Source: Leptodontidium sp. MPI-SDFR-AT-0119 (Eukaryota; Ascomycota; Leotiomycetes; Helotiales; Leptodontidiaceae). Taken from it: 64,000 nt of DNA. Shown one piece after another: positions 45,322 to 55,410 of the stretch. Position numbers and translations under genes: made by a program. The DNA is taken from the NCBI GenBank assembly GCA_020726505.1, contig JAHLEZ010000002.1, positions 3,472,001-3,536,000 on the forward strand. Direction: 5' to 3'. Within the stretch, counting starts at the first letter, position 1. Each line of letters begins with the position of its first letter. Below the pieces are notes generated by a model that did not search any database, was not told where the DNA came from, and worked only from the letters and a program-made list of their open reading frames with translations.

Positions 45322-46358
45322 CTTCGAATGCTACACTCAACGTTCTGGCAATACCAATCTGCGTCGAGGTGTAGCCAGCTGCAAGCAGGTATGTAACCAT
45401 TTGTCAGCGAAGTCGAGGACCGTAAGGTAGAGGAGGGCGCCCGCTATGGAGGGCAGGAAAGCGTTGAAGTCGGCAGCAGATTTCTTTATGATTTGCTTGA
45501 GGTGATTCCAGTTGTGTGCCAGTAGGCTTTAGCACTCATTCGATACTGGGTCTTCTTGGTGGTCGGAACACGGCCTTTGCTTGGGCTGCTGCAGATCGGG
45601 GACTCTGTAATAGACGCGAGCGATGGCGAAGTACTCAAAAAGAACAGATGCAACATTCATGCAGAAATTGATGATGATGGCAATCTCAGTAGAGGCGCCG
45701 TCGACGAGAGCGATAAAAAGCGGGCCTAGCAACTTGCAAAGCAAGTCGATGCGGCGCATTTGCGCGTTCAAAGCCCTCAACGCTGTTTGGTCTTTCCGGC
45801 ATACGACGACGAGCTGTCGGTCTTGTAAGCTAGATATTACGGGGAAGGGTGCAATGTTCCTCGTACCCAGTCCTTCTCAACAGATATTAGGTTCATAATG
45901 GAACATAGCTTCTCGATACATGCCAGGAATGAAAGAGCCACCAGCATGCCCATCTTCCGCCACGACCTAGAGGCGAATGTATAGCGAGGATATAGAGAGG
46001 ACGCAGGAAGTTGCTACAAAAATTCGTTGGACGACTAGGACGGCAGAGTTAGCGGTAGTGAGCAAGCAAGGGAGAATTTGCATACCAATGGACACTCTTA
46101 CGACCTGCAAGCGGTTGCCAGTGTCGACGTACTAACAACTGCGGAAGCAAAGATGATGGCAGAGAAACCCCGCGTGAACGCATAAATGAACATTGGCAGC
46201 AGAGTGCCAGGATAGATCGATGCTAGGCAAAGCACTACACCGAATTCAAACACTCGGGAATTCCATGTCAACAGGAAGTGTGAACGGTAGAGTCTACGTG
46301 CAATGAATGCTCTTAGGCACTGAATGCTCGCCGGCTTGGTTGTCGGCATTGTTCTCAT
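45322..46358 (-). pseudogene. Ferroportin (SLC40A-type iron exporter) pseudogene
   Basis: On the minus strand the ferroportin blocks occur in order: RRLYRSHFLLTWNSRVFEFG and YPGTLLPMFIYAFTRGFSAI at 46300-46150, YVDTGNRLQVVRVSI, FLACIEKLCSIMNLISVEKD, LNAQMRRIDLLCKLLGPLFI and STEIAIIINFCMNVASVLFE, FLPSIAGALLYLTVLDFA, and finally MVTYLLAAGYTSTQIGIART with LSVAFE. They cannot be read as one protein. There is a one-base loss near 46135, an in-frame TAG near 45968, an in-frame TAA at 45529-45531 after which the same frame resumes ferroportin sequence, another frame slip near 45400, and loss of all sequence after SVAFE at 45322. Remnant introns (for example at 45840-45870) are still recognisable. 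Ferroportin exports Fe2+ across membranes; this copy cannot. Confidence 0.88.
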
Positions 46359-46544
46359 TCAGCGGCTTCAAGAGCGGATCACGCTCACTCGAGACACGTC
46401 TTCAGCATGCAGCTCAGATGCCATCGTGAGACTAACCGTATTTGACAATAAATGCAAAAGGTTGGAACGTTCATAGCGACGAGCACACAGCTTGGCATTT
46501 ACCAAGCGTAGGCGTTGAAAAAACGGTGATCAGACATTACATAA
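46359..46544. other. Spacer between ferroportin relic and LINE tail
   Basis: No feature was recognised. Confidence 0.35.
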
Positions 46545-46776
46545 GATGATGATGATGAAGTTTATTCGCCCGGTTCTAAACCTAAAGGGCCCTAGACTAT
46601 ATTACATAATCTACTTCGTTTAGTGCTTCTATGACCTCCTGAAGCACGTACAGAAATGCCTCTTCCAGTATCTTCCATTTTCGGTAATTGCCTTGATCAA
46701 ACGAGGTCTCGTGTGTGGTTAGTAGCAAGTGAGCTTGCAGATTATTCCTCCAAGTGTTCACTGTCCTGTCGTCGAT
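46545..46776 (-). mobile_element. 5'-truncated 3' end of a non-LTR retrotransposon (LINE, Tad-clade-like)
   Basis: Reading the minus strand, a frame of about 60 codons (with WRNNLQAHLLLTTHETSF and YRKWKILEEAFLYVLQEV) ends at a TAG at 46597-46599. It is followed by a short 3' UTR finishing GGGCGAATAAACTT and then four CATs (ATC repeats, 46545-46557). A coding end followed by a simple trinucleotide tail, with everything upstream missing, is the usual state of 5'-truncated LINE insertions. The clade is judged from memory of similar fungal tails, so it is tentative. Confidence 0.55.
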
Positions 46777-46826
46777 GCAAGTGAGATGTAGTATTCGAGT
46801 AACTAAAGGCTGAGGGTCACTGCAAT

Positions 46827-47723
46827 TTACAATTGAAAATGAGCCAACAAAAGGTCTGACAATGCATCAAAGTTCTCCTTCCGTAGCTTCACAATCTCCT
46901 TGAACGATTCTTCAGGTCCAGCTGCGCCAACGATAACATGGTCTGACCCAGCCTCTAACTGGGCCCATGCCTGCTCGATGAAAACCGCAGCAGGCATACC
47001 AAAAGCCCGACCTCGTTCTCCCATGTAGTCGTGAAGTTCGGCTATTTTAACTTAGCAGGCATGTCTACATCGAAATATCTCTTGGGTGAAGGAGAAACTT
47101 ACTTTGCACAACTGGTGGCCAGATCTCAATAATCTTAGTGCTCGACCCTTGGTGCTGACGACGGAGACAACACATGTAAGCATGCAGCGCGGCTTTGGAA
47201 GCACAATATGCTGGCATCGTGACGGAGGGGATAAGTGCTAGTAGAGTTCCAGTCACAATCAATGCAGTAGGGAACGGCTTCGACAACAGATGTGGAAGGA
47301 ACTTGATCGATAAATCCACCAGGCGAGAGAAGTTTGTGCTGATCTCCTCATGGAAGGCATTCAAGTCAACCTCTGAAGGCCTCGAAAGCCGAACCTGGCT
47401 CTGCACGCCCGAGTTGAGAAAGACACAATCGAGATCCGGGTAATTTTTTACGATTCTACACGCAATTAGTGGCCGAACAGAGAATATGATATCAAGCACA
47501 CTCACCCATCCACAAAACCATCCAGGCCAACTCTATCTGTGACATCGTATCGAACTCCGGCAGCGTTTGCAGCTCCATGTTTCTGTACAAACTCGTCCAG
47601 CTTCTCTTGACGACGACCGACCGCAATCACCTTCGCTCCCTCCAAGATGAGTTTGTCTGCCATAGCAGCCCCTATGCCAGAGGTGGCCCCGACGAGGAGC
47701 ACTCGCTTGTATTTGAAAGCCAT
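46827..47723 (-). CDS. Short-chain dehydrogenase/reductase (SDR)
   Basis: A 261-residue classical-type SDR from exons 47723-47506, 47455-47103 and 47041-46827, all splices in frame. The NAD(P)-binding motif GATSGIGAAMA begins at residue 12. AVGRR after the second strand suggests NADPH preference. LNSG replaces the usual NNAG. The catalytic pair is in PAYCASKAALHAY, Tyr156 and Lys160. The serine position before it reads TGTLLALIPSV, so the catalytic Ser may be replaced by Thr. The C-terminal tail (AGPEESFKEIVKL...LLLAHFQL) is duplicated as a relic at 33812-33985. A LINE fragment ends about 50 bp downstream of the stop. Closest in type to DltE/YbbO-like oxidoreductases; substrate unknown. Confidence 0.88.
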
Positions 47724-49132
47724 ATCGTGGGCCAAGGAGTTGTGGTTTATTGGGTCGGACGAGGTTTCCAGTTGTCAAAGTTCGAGACGTGCGTGTTCTT
47801 GTGATATTGTGTAAGCTATGGCAACGGGTCTTATATATGCTTCAAATCAGAATCATGGAACTCGGACAAGGCGGGCCAGCGTGCACCAGCTGCTATTTAT
47901 GAAGTCCGTTATTGCATGGCCAAACAAGGCCTGTTAGACTAGTTTCCGAAGTGCACCCTGTGATAACGTATACAGTCTCCACAGCGAAAAGACGGAAATT
48001 TCGAATTTGTTTGGAATGCTCGCAACGCAGCTTCTAATCGGAATCATTTCCTATTTAGGCAAAGCTTATGTAGGGAGATAAATAAGAATTATTATTTTTC
48101 AAAGAAGGATCGCACAACACATTAATCGATTCTTTACTTTTAATAGGCCCGGCACTTATTATTCCTTTACCTTTACACTCAAATTACTAATAAAATTAAT
48201 GGGAAAGTTATAGACCCTGAAAATCGTTCTCATTAGTTATTATAGCAACGAGGTAAGCCTGTCAAACTAAGGATATCAGCGTGTATTACTCTCTCCTCAC
48301 ACCTGTTTCTAACCCCTTGTATACCCCCCAGTTTTCCAGGTCTTGGCGCGAAGTGGCTGCCGGTACCTTTCGTGGATATTCGGGCTCACGAAAGGATCCG
48401 GACCCACGCCCCCTCCAAAATTAGAGTATTCCGGGTTTGATACCTTGAGGTAGGCAGAGGTAGTAGTGGTCCATATGGGAAGGAAGGCTCCTGCAACTCT
48501 TCGAACAAAGTAAAGAAGTACTTAGGTAAGGTAAGGCAGGGTACCCAGTAATTTATTCCCAGCAAGCAAGGACTGGATCTGGTAAATTATGATACCAAGT
48601 CAGGTATAGTACAATATAGTAATTAACTGTAGCATCGTACGGTAAAAATAATGGCCACAGATTTTCGAACCTTAGCTATATGGAAAGTTGGAGTTTTAGT
48701 ATTGCAAATACACAAAATCTCTACTTATTAATAATAGAACTTTTAAACAAGCCTTTGTTTTTAATAATTTGATTGGAGATTTGTTGCTTTGCTAACTAAT
48801 CGGGGCTTGAATAAACTTGATAATTACATGGAAATATCAGCCATTTCCATAGGTTATCAATATGGAAGCGATCAGATTATGCCTTTTACAGCTGCTTCCG
48901 AGAGGATTCGTTCAATTAATTATCTGGAAGTACTGTACGTTTTTCGGATTTTAACTATGAGGGATTGAATACTACCAAGGGTACGAGAGCAAACTTGACG
49001 TCACCGGATCGCTTTCTTCTTTTGGATCGGGCTTGGGCCACATTATGCACTCACTACCTACTCGTACACTGCATTGGAGCAGAGTGGATTGGAGTGTGCG
49101 TTGCAGTAGCCTGCCGCAGCAGCCACTGTCTC
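47724..49132. other. AT-rich gene-poor interval
   Basis: About 1.4 kb without a gene. Around 48060-48280 and 48580-48960 the DNA is strongly AT-rich with TTAATAA-type words, compatible with old RIP-mutated repeat DNA. Around 48340-48420 the composition returns to GC-richer sequence. Confidence 0.5.
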
Positions 49133-49166
49133 GCCGAGTCGCTGAGTCGCTGAGTCGCTGAGTCGC
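49133..49166 (+). repeat. 9-bp tandem repeat (GAGTCGCT-type)
   Basis: About four tandem copies of the 9-mer TCGCTGAGT upstream of the Zn2Cys6 gene. Confidence 0.85.
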
Positions 49167-49473
49167 CCATGTCACGCCTCGTCTCCCTACCGCCCTGCCC
49201 TCCCCCTCCCTCCCCCTATCCCGCACCTCATACAACAAACACAGCAACTTCAGCACTGCGGACAACGGACATCACTCGGACAGCGAACCACCTAGCTTGC
49301 CTGGCCTGCGGTGAAAGTCGCCCGTTTCCGCCTATTTCCCTTTCCCTTTGTTGTCTTGTCTGGTCTTCCCAGGTTTGCTCTTCCTTCCGGAGACCACCTG
49401 CAATCTCACCAGAGCGGGTGTCTTCAACACGAGCTAGCTCTAGCCCACCCACGCACCCCCGACTTATCTAGCC

Positions 49474-50949
49474 ATGGTGTATTGGGGGAAGCCTTCCAGC
49501 GACTGCCTCCCATGCAGGAAAAGGAAGCTCCGCGTAGGTTAGATACAGTGTTAATCAATCTGTCAGCAAGACTGACGCTGGATACAGTGTGATCTACGTC
49601 GTGGCAGCTGCGGCCAATGTCAGAGAGCAAAGCTCTTCTGCCATGGATACCGTAACCCTGACGAGCTGATTATCCGCGATGAGACCATTCTGACGAAACA
49701 GAAGGCGTTGGCACGGCAGGTCGAGCCTTCACCTCCATCTTCCTCGCCCAAAACCTTGCCACTGAGTTGGGAGGTTCGTGCTCGAGAGGCTTTCTTCACC
49801 GATTACATATTTGGATTTTCGCGCAGTTATGAAGTTCTGCCTCCACTCTGTGGGCAGGCTTCTGCAACAGGCCATCTAGCTGCAAGCGTTGATGCAGTTA
49901 GCGTGGCATTTATGTCTTTCCGATCCAATGCTCCTGCTCTGAGACAGCTGGCAGAGGAGAAGTATGTGACTGCTCTTCAAAAGGTCGGTCACGCACTGCG
50001 TATGCCAGAGATCTCCGCGACCAATGAAACCCTACAGTCGGTTATGTTGCTCGATCTCTATGAGAAATTGGCCAACCGAGATCCACTCGGATCAATGGCA
50101 TGGATGAGTCATGTACTAGGGGCAGTTTCTTTGGTCAAGAGCTCTGGAAACGGTCTTATTGCCAGTCATACTGGTCGTCGATTAGCAACCCGTCTGGCGA
50201 TGACCCTGGCTATCAGTTGTGGAGCAGCCAGTGTGCGAATTCCAGATGCCTTGACATCTTTGCGCGAAGACTTATCTTCTCATGTCGGCGATACGAAATG
50301 GGACTTCGCCGCCGTCGTAGTAGATGTGGTCAATCTGCAAGCTGATATCGCCAGTCTCCGAATCACCTGCTCTCCGGAAATTGCTGGGATGGCCAGAGAA
50401 CTGGATACGCAGCTTGAGAGCTTGGAGACAACGTTACCGCGCTCCTGGGCCCCTCGAAGTGTATCTATATCCGCACACCCACTACTCTTCGGCAGCTCCT
50501 ACGATGTCTACCAAGACCATTTTGTGGCGCAAGTCCGGAATGCATTTCGGACAGTACGCTTGATGCTTAACAGCATAATCTTGAAGCATTGCCCGCCCGA
50601 AATGTCCGCTCCGAGAAGAGATGCCACCAGAGCCATCAATGTACTGTCGGAACAAATATGTGCAGCAGTTACCCACTTCATTTTGCCAGCAGCTCGGCAG
50701 GGAATCGAGGCTCGATTCTCGTCGTTGCAAACGCTACAGTGCTATACTCTCATCCCACCGCTTTACATTGCTGGACAACTGTCGTCAAATCAAGCTCTGC
50801 GGAATTGGGCTATCGAAATTATGGATCACATGGCTGAAGCTGGCACGATGAAGATTGCAAAGGATGTTGCTAACATGCTAAGGTTCACTCCTGAAGTAAA
50901 TTACTGGCTGGTCTATTCAATGGTTGGGTGTTATGCTTTGGCTGCTTGA
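49474..50949 (+). CDS. Zn2Cys6 transcription factor
   Basis: A 473-residue fungal binuclear-cluster regulator from exons 49474-49533 and 49588-50949. The six zinc ligands are Cys11, 14, 21, 28, 31 and 38 (CLPCRKRKLR | CDLRRGSCGQCQRAKLFC), with the 54-bp intron falling exactly between the second and third ligand, a common position in this family. The rest is mostly helical, resembling the fungal-specific regulatory region (EKLANRDPLGSMAWMSHVLG near residue 165), as in short C6 regulators next to metabolic genes. A nuclear role binding CGG-type sites is expected for the family. Downstream neighbours are EthD, DJ-1 and reductase genes that it might control; this is only positional inference. Confidence 0.92.
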
Positions 50950-51475
50950 CAGCCCATTCCTATTTTCGTGCCGCTGTAGAGGTTCGAATCAAGTCTAGGC
51001 GAGTGTGCGTCATATCTACAGTGATATTGACTCATCAATAGGAGTCGAACAGTCCTAGCTATTGTTTATTGTAAAAAATATATGAGTGGCTGTCATCAAT
51101 TTGTATGTATTTTCCTTTTTCTTTTGCTCACATTGAAAGCAAGAGTCGAGAAGACGCAGCAGGATGGAATCATGCCACATTCCGCTGGGAGAAAGCGATC
51201 GATTGATTGCTAATAACCTAGGTGGTATTTAAAATAGAAAGAGGGACATGAGCTGTAGCCCAATGAGGAAAGCCATTCCACCATGCGTGCACCATTATAT
51301 TCTCCTACGCCTTCTCATAGTCTAGCATCAGCCACTGCCAGGCCAGATTTACATGAAGTGCCTGACACAATATGAGCTAGATGTACGTCAGAATGTGGCG
51401 AATGATGCCAGAAAGAAGACCAAATTCCAAGACATATTGAATGGCAATCTCACCTCCAAAGACATATCTTTTGGT
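50950..51475. other. Convergent spacer
   Basis: Between the 3' ends of the Zn2Cys6 gene and the EthD gene. No gene was seen. Confidence 0.4.
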
Positions 51476-51877
51476 TCAAGCACCGCTGGCAAGAGGTTGC
51501 AACTTCATGAAAATTGGCGCCGATTTGCTGAAGTTCGAGACGTCTGCGAAGATCTTCTGGCCAGCCTCGGAAAGGGGTAGTGAATCGAATGCCTCCTCGG
51601 TAGTCCATTCCACCTGCGCAAGAATGCAGAATGGCGCATCGGTAGGCAACGTGTTAACCTCCCATGACACAAGAGTCGAGGGGAACGATCTGGCTATCAG
51701 AGGCATGTGTTCCTTGACATAGTAGTCTACGTCAAAGACTGCTCCTTGGGTGAACAGAATCTGTGTTGATCACTTAGTAAGTTCTGAGCAATAACGCTGC
51801 GTCAGTCGGCAGATGGTGGGCACTGAATTCCCAAAGAAAACATGATGGGATTTACGAACTGCGTATTTGACAGTCAT
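51476..51877 (-). CDS. EthD-domain (ferredoxin-like, dimeric alpha-beta barrel) protein
   Basis: A 100-residue protein from an 18-bp first exon 51877-51860 (MTVKYA) and exon 51760-51476, joined in frame over a 99-bp intron. The second exon continues ILFTQGAVFDVDYYVKEHMP, the EthD signature in which the His-Met-Pro segment follows a Tyr-Tyr. Then come a second beta-alpha-beta half, FCILAQVEWTTEEAFDSLPL, and the closing helix SEAGQKIFADVSNF. EthD proteins include a partner of ether-degrading P450 and fungal cyclase or decarboxylase-like enzymes in pigment pathways. With no cluster enzyme beside it, the reaction cannot be named. It shares a divergent promoter region with the DJ-1 gene. Confidence 0.85.
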
Positions 51878-52462
51878 CTTGAGATGACAGTTGGTAATTT
51901 GTTTCTTGGATGAGAGGCAGAAGAAGTGGGTGGCAGTTGGTGTCTAAATTTTAGCTTCTACTTGTGAAAGGGCGAAGCTTCTGAATTTAATCATCTGCGA
52001 CCTGCATTGGGGCCGGAGTAAATATGTGTAGTATGACTAATACGGGTCAAACGTTCTAGGTGGGGTTTCTTAGGGTAGATTTGAAGGTAAAGTAGCAGAA
52101 GCTGAACGGCAATGTAAAGTGGAGACAATAGGGGTTTGGAGTTCAGCCCCTGCAAATTGATGGGCGTTGGTAACGAGTCCGAAAAACATCGGCCTTAAGC
52201 ATTGGACGTCGCTTTTAAGTGATGCCCTTGGTACGTTGTCTCTAACTTTATGGCTTTAGGTCCGCTGCTTGATAAGCCTTAGTGGGTACCAAGTCGGTGT
52301 AAAGTTCTAAGTCAACAAACATAAGAGAGTTATAGTTGATGATTACATAATTACTACTAAATGTATATACATGTGCTTCACTTCAACCCCAAGATCTTTG
52401 TTGTCAGCTCTGCAATTTTCGACCCAACCTCCAGCTTCTTCTACATTGGAATCTTTACCCAA
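51878..52462. other. Divergent promoter region of the EthD and DJ-1 genes
   Basis: About 585 bp shared by two divergent stress- or metabolism-type genes. It contains no coding signal. Confidence 0.45.
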
Positions 52463-53309
52463 ATGGCGCCCAAAGTCCTTGCTGTCTTGACATCAGTCGA
52501 TAAGTATCCGACTGGCAAGCCTACCGGCTGGTATCTGGTAAGTCTTTGTCATATCTCCAGTCAAGAACACCATCGAGCCTTGACTCATTCAATTCCTCGC
52601 TTCTATAGCCCGAGTTCGCACACCCATATCATGTCTTAGCTCCACACACCGAGATCATCGTTGCTTCGCCCAAAGGTGGTGTTGCGCCGCAGGACCCCAA
52701 ATCGCAAGAAGAGTTCAAAGATGACAAGATCAGTGTCGATTTCCTGGAGAACCAGAGATCTCTATACGAAGAGACTGAGAAGTTGGAAAACTTCATTGGC
52801 AGGGCCGAGGAATTCGCTGCACTCTTCTATGTTGGTGGACAAGGCCGTACGTTACTTTCGCCTCCCTTTTCAAGATTCTCATCTTTCGGTAAAGATTCGA
52901 AGGAAGAAAAGTCGACTGATGCCAAATAGCCATGTTTGATCTAGCCACGGATCCGATCTCCCACCAAATAATCAATGAGTTCCACGCAGCTGGCAAAATT
53001 GTGGCTGCTGTGTGCCACGGCCCTGCTGCACTTGCATTTGTCAAGCTTCCTAACGGCACATCATTCATTTCTGGAGCCAAAGTGACAGGCTTCTCCAACA
53101 GCGAGGAAGATGCGGTTGGGGGTACTGCCGAGATGCCATTCTTGCTTGAGACGGAGTTGGACAAAGCTAGCGGGGGTGGATATGAGAGAGGTGCAGAGAA
53201 CTGGGGAAAGCATGTAGTGGTGGATCGTGATGGCAAGTTGATAACTGGCCAGAATCCCGCCAGTGCATACGGTGTTGGAGAAGCTATTTTGAAGTCCATT
53301 CAAGTTTAA
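52463..53309 (+). CDS. DJ-1/PfpI-family protein (Hsp31/glyoxalase III-like)
   Basis: A 230-residue class I glutamine-amidotransferase-like protein from exons 52463-52537, 52609-52846 and 52930-53309. Landmarks are the N-terminal MAPKVLAVLTSVDKYPTGKP with TGWYLPEFAHPYHVL, the acidic SPKGGVAPQDP turn, YVGGQGPMFDL (GGHG in most relatives, here Gln instead of His), and the nucleophile elbow AAVCHGPAAL with Cys133 and His134. Hsp31-type members detoxify methylglyoxal without glutathione and act as stress chaperones; length and motif order fit that group best. No targeting signal is seen, so it is probably cytosolic. Confidence 0.93.
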
Positions 53310-54399
53310 AATTGTCCGGCAATGTGGATATGTGGGGGTTTCACGCAGCAGCTCGTCTCGGGCTTCGATCTGGGGGCTCTTGCGCTTTCATCTGGGGTAC
53401 GGATAGCTACCAGTCGATCCTTTTCAAGAATTTATGTTATATGCCAGTGTGAAGAAAATAACAGATTTACTTTATATTCCACAGTTTCAATGTGTGTCAT
53501 CAAAAATAGGAGAGAAGTCAAGGAATGACTTGGAAACCCGGATTAGCCTCGTGATGATAGTCGCCGAATTCCCAAATCCACCACGTAAACTTCACTCTCT
53601 CATTCATCCCAGTTGCACATGGCTCAGGGGAAGAATTTGAACTGACTCGTGCCGTAGTCAGTATGGCGTGGGTGGACCAGGGCGGTTTAAATCCGATGTG
53701 AAAGAGAGAATGACCAAAATGGCGTCGAAATTGAGTTGCATGCTACTGCTGACGATAAAGCAAAGCTAATGACACACTAACAAAACTCATTATTAATAAT
53801 TGTATTGAGTTTCCTACAGCTCAAGAGTATCCACCTGGGTCTCATCTGATGACTGCGGCCAAGGGCATATGGTCAGGCTTTATTTCTCTGTTTAACATGA
53901 CGAAGTCGTTGCGGCATTCATGGCCCAAGTGAGCGCTGGCCCACTATAGTAGTGTCTCAGTAACCTCAAAAGGCTAGGGTTCCGGAGTGTCCCACATGAA
54001 CTAGCCCAGAAGTTTAATATCCAGGAATGGACTCGTCGGCCTAGATCGTGGGATCTCTATTAATCTTGTAGACTTGGATCCTGGCCAGATCATGTCCCCT
54101 GTATACACCCACACCTTCGTACCTAGGGGCTGGCAATTGATATCAGGTGGGATCAGAGTGTTGGCGTACGTACGTACAAATTAAGCGAGAAATTGGTGAA
54201 CAATGCTAAGTCGTGTTGTATTATTTTATGTGAATAGAACAGAAAGGACTGCCACCTTAGACGTAGTATAGAGTCAAAAGAGTAGAGGACGGCGATGCAA
54301 GGATCTCTACATCTGCAAAGATACTGTACAAAAACATGACAAGAAACTCAAAATTCAAGAGACACCTCCGCATTCTCAACCAACCCCATCGCTACTGCT
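53310..54399. other. Intergenic
   Basis: About 1.1 kb between convergent gene ends. No gene, RNA or repeat was recognised apart from a local AT-rich patch near 53770-53815. Confidence 0.4.
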
Positions 54400-55410
54400 T
54401 CATGCCTGTCTCACGCGTACTACAACCTTTCCCCTTGCTCTGCCAGTTTTCAACCGCGCAAATGCTTTGGGAGCCTCGTCAAATTGAAAAGTAGAATCCA
54501 ACACTGCTCGCATCTTTCCCTCCTTCATCCATGCCGCGAGTTGCTCAAAGCAAGCTGCGTTCGCTTTTGCCGTGACGAAGGTGTATTTCATTTTCCCACC
54601 TCCTAAAAAGCCAGGAACAATCATGTTGGCGCCTAGTTGTCTGAAATCGCTCAAACTCATACCGCCGCCGACTTGGACAAAGTTGCCATTTGGGACGAGG
54701 AAGGTGTGCGATACTTTATACAAGTTTGCCGGGGACCCAACGTTGTCGAGAACCATGTCGAAAACCCGCCCCTTGCTCTGTAGCTGCTTGATCAGGTCAC
54801 CGGACTTGTAGTCAAGTACCTCATCGGCCCCGAGACTTCGACACAGTTCGATGTTGGCCGTAGAGCAAGAGGTCGTTACATGACATCCAAGGGCCTTCGC
54901 AATCTGTATGGAAACTGTGCCAGTGCCTCCTGATCCACCGTTGATGAAAACCTTGCTTCCTGCCTTCGCGTGTGGCTTCAATCCTTGGTATGTTGTCATT
55001 CCAACCACAGCGATCGAGGCCATGTCGTCCGGTTCCAGCCCCTCTGGCACCAGAGCGATCGAATGCTTCGAGATAGGAACGAACTGTGCGAGCGAGCCAG
55101 CACCAAAGACTCCATCACAGGCACCATAAACCATATCCCCAACACGGAAGGAATCGACCTTATTTCCAATCCTAGCCACGCGTCCACAAACATCCATCCC
55201 AGGAGTGACAGGTGATCGGAAAATTAGCTTCTTGGCCAGGCCTAATTCCAGTATCTTGTGTTCGATTGGATTCAGAGCCGCGCTGTACGTCTCGACCAGG
55301 ACTTGGTCATCGGTAATTGTTGGCATAGGGATTCCTGCAGGAGATATGAATAGTCTCTTCTCCACCGGATCCGGTGACGAACGGCACTGCCATGCCTTCA
55401 TTGTTTCCAT
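54400..55410 (-). CDS. Medium-chain (zinc-type) alcohol dehydrogenase / quinone oxidoreductase-like
   Basis: An intronless 336-residue reductase from the ATG at 55410 (METMKAWQCRSS). The GroES-like half has ALNPIEHKILELG and PGMDVCGRVARIG, the latter typical of quinone oxidoreductases and lacking catalytic zinc cysteines. The Rossmann half has VFINGGSGGTGTVSIQIAKA for NADPH, followed by SLGADEVLDYKSGD and the late QVGGG strand. The frame stays open upstream to about 55635, but the residues there (including a Thr-His run) do not resemble the family, so the shorter start is preferred. Likely an NADPH:quinone or enone reductase; substrate unknown. Confidence 0.9.
   Translation of the reverse strand: METMKAWQCRSSPDPVEKRLFISPAGIPMPTITDDQVLVETYSAALNPIEHKILELGLAKKLIFRSPVTPGMDVCGRVARIGNKVDSFRVGDMVYGACDGVFGAGSLAQFVPISKHSIALVPEGLEPDDMASIAVVGMTTYQGLKPHAKAGSKVFINGGSGGTGTVSIQIAKALGCHVTTSCSTANIELCRSLGADEVLDYKSGDLIKQLQSKGRVFDMVLDNVGSPANLYKVSHTFLVPNGNFVQVGGGMSLSDFRQLGANMIVPGFLGGGKMKYTFVTAKANAACFEQLAAWMKEGKMRAVLDSTFQFDEAPKAFARLKTGRARGKVVVRVRQA

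Noticed and set aside
50975..50995. GGTTCGAATC, a tRNA T-loop-like word
   Set aside because: No acceptor stem, D arm or anticodon arm could be found around it.
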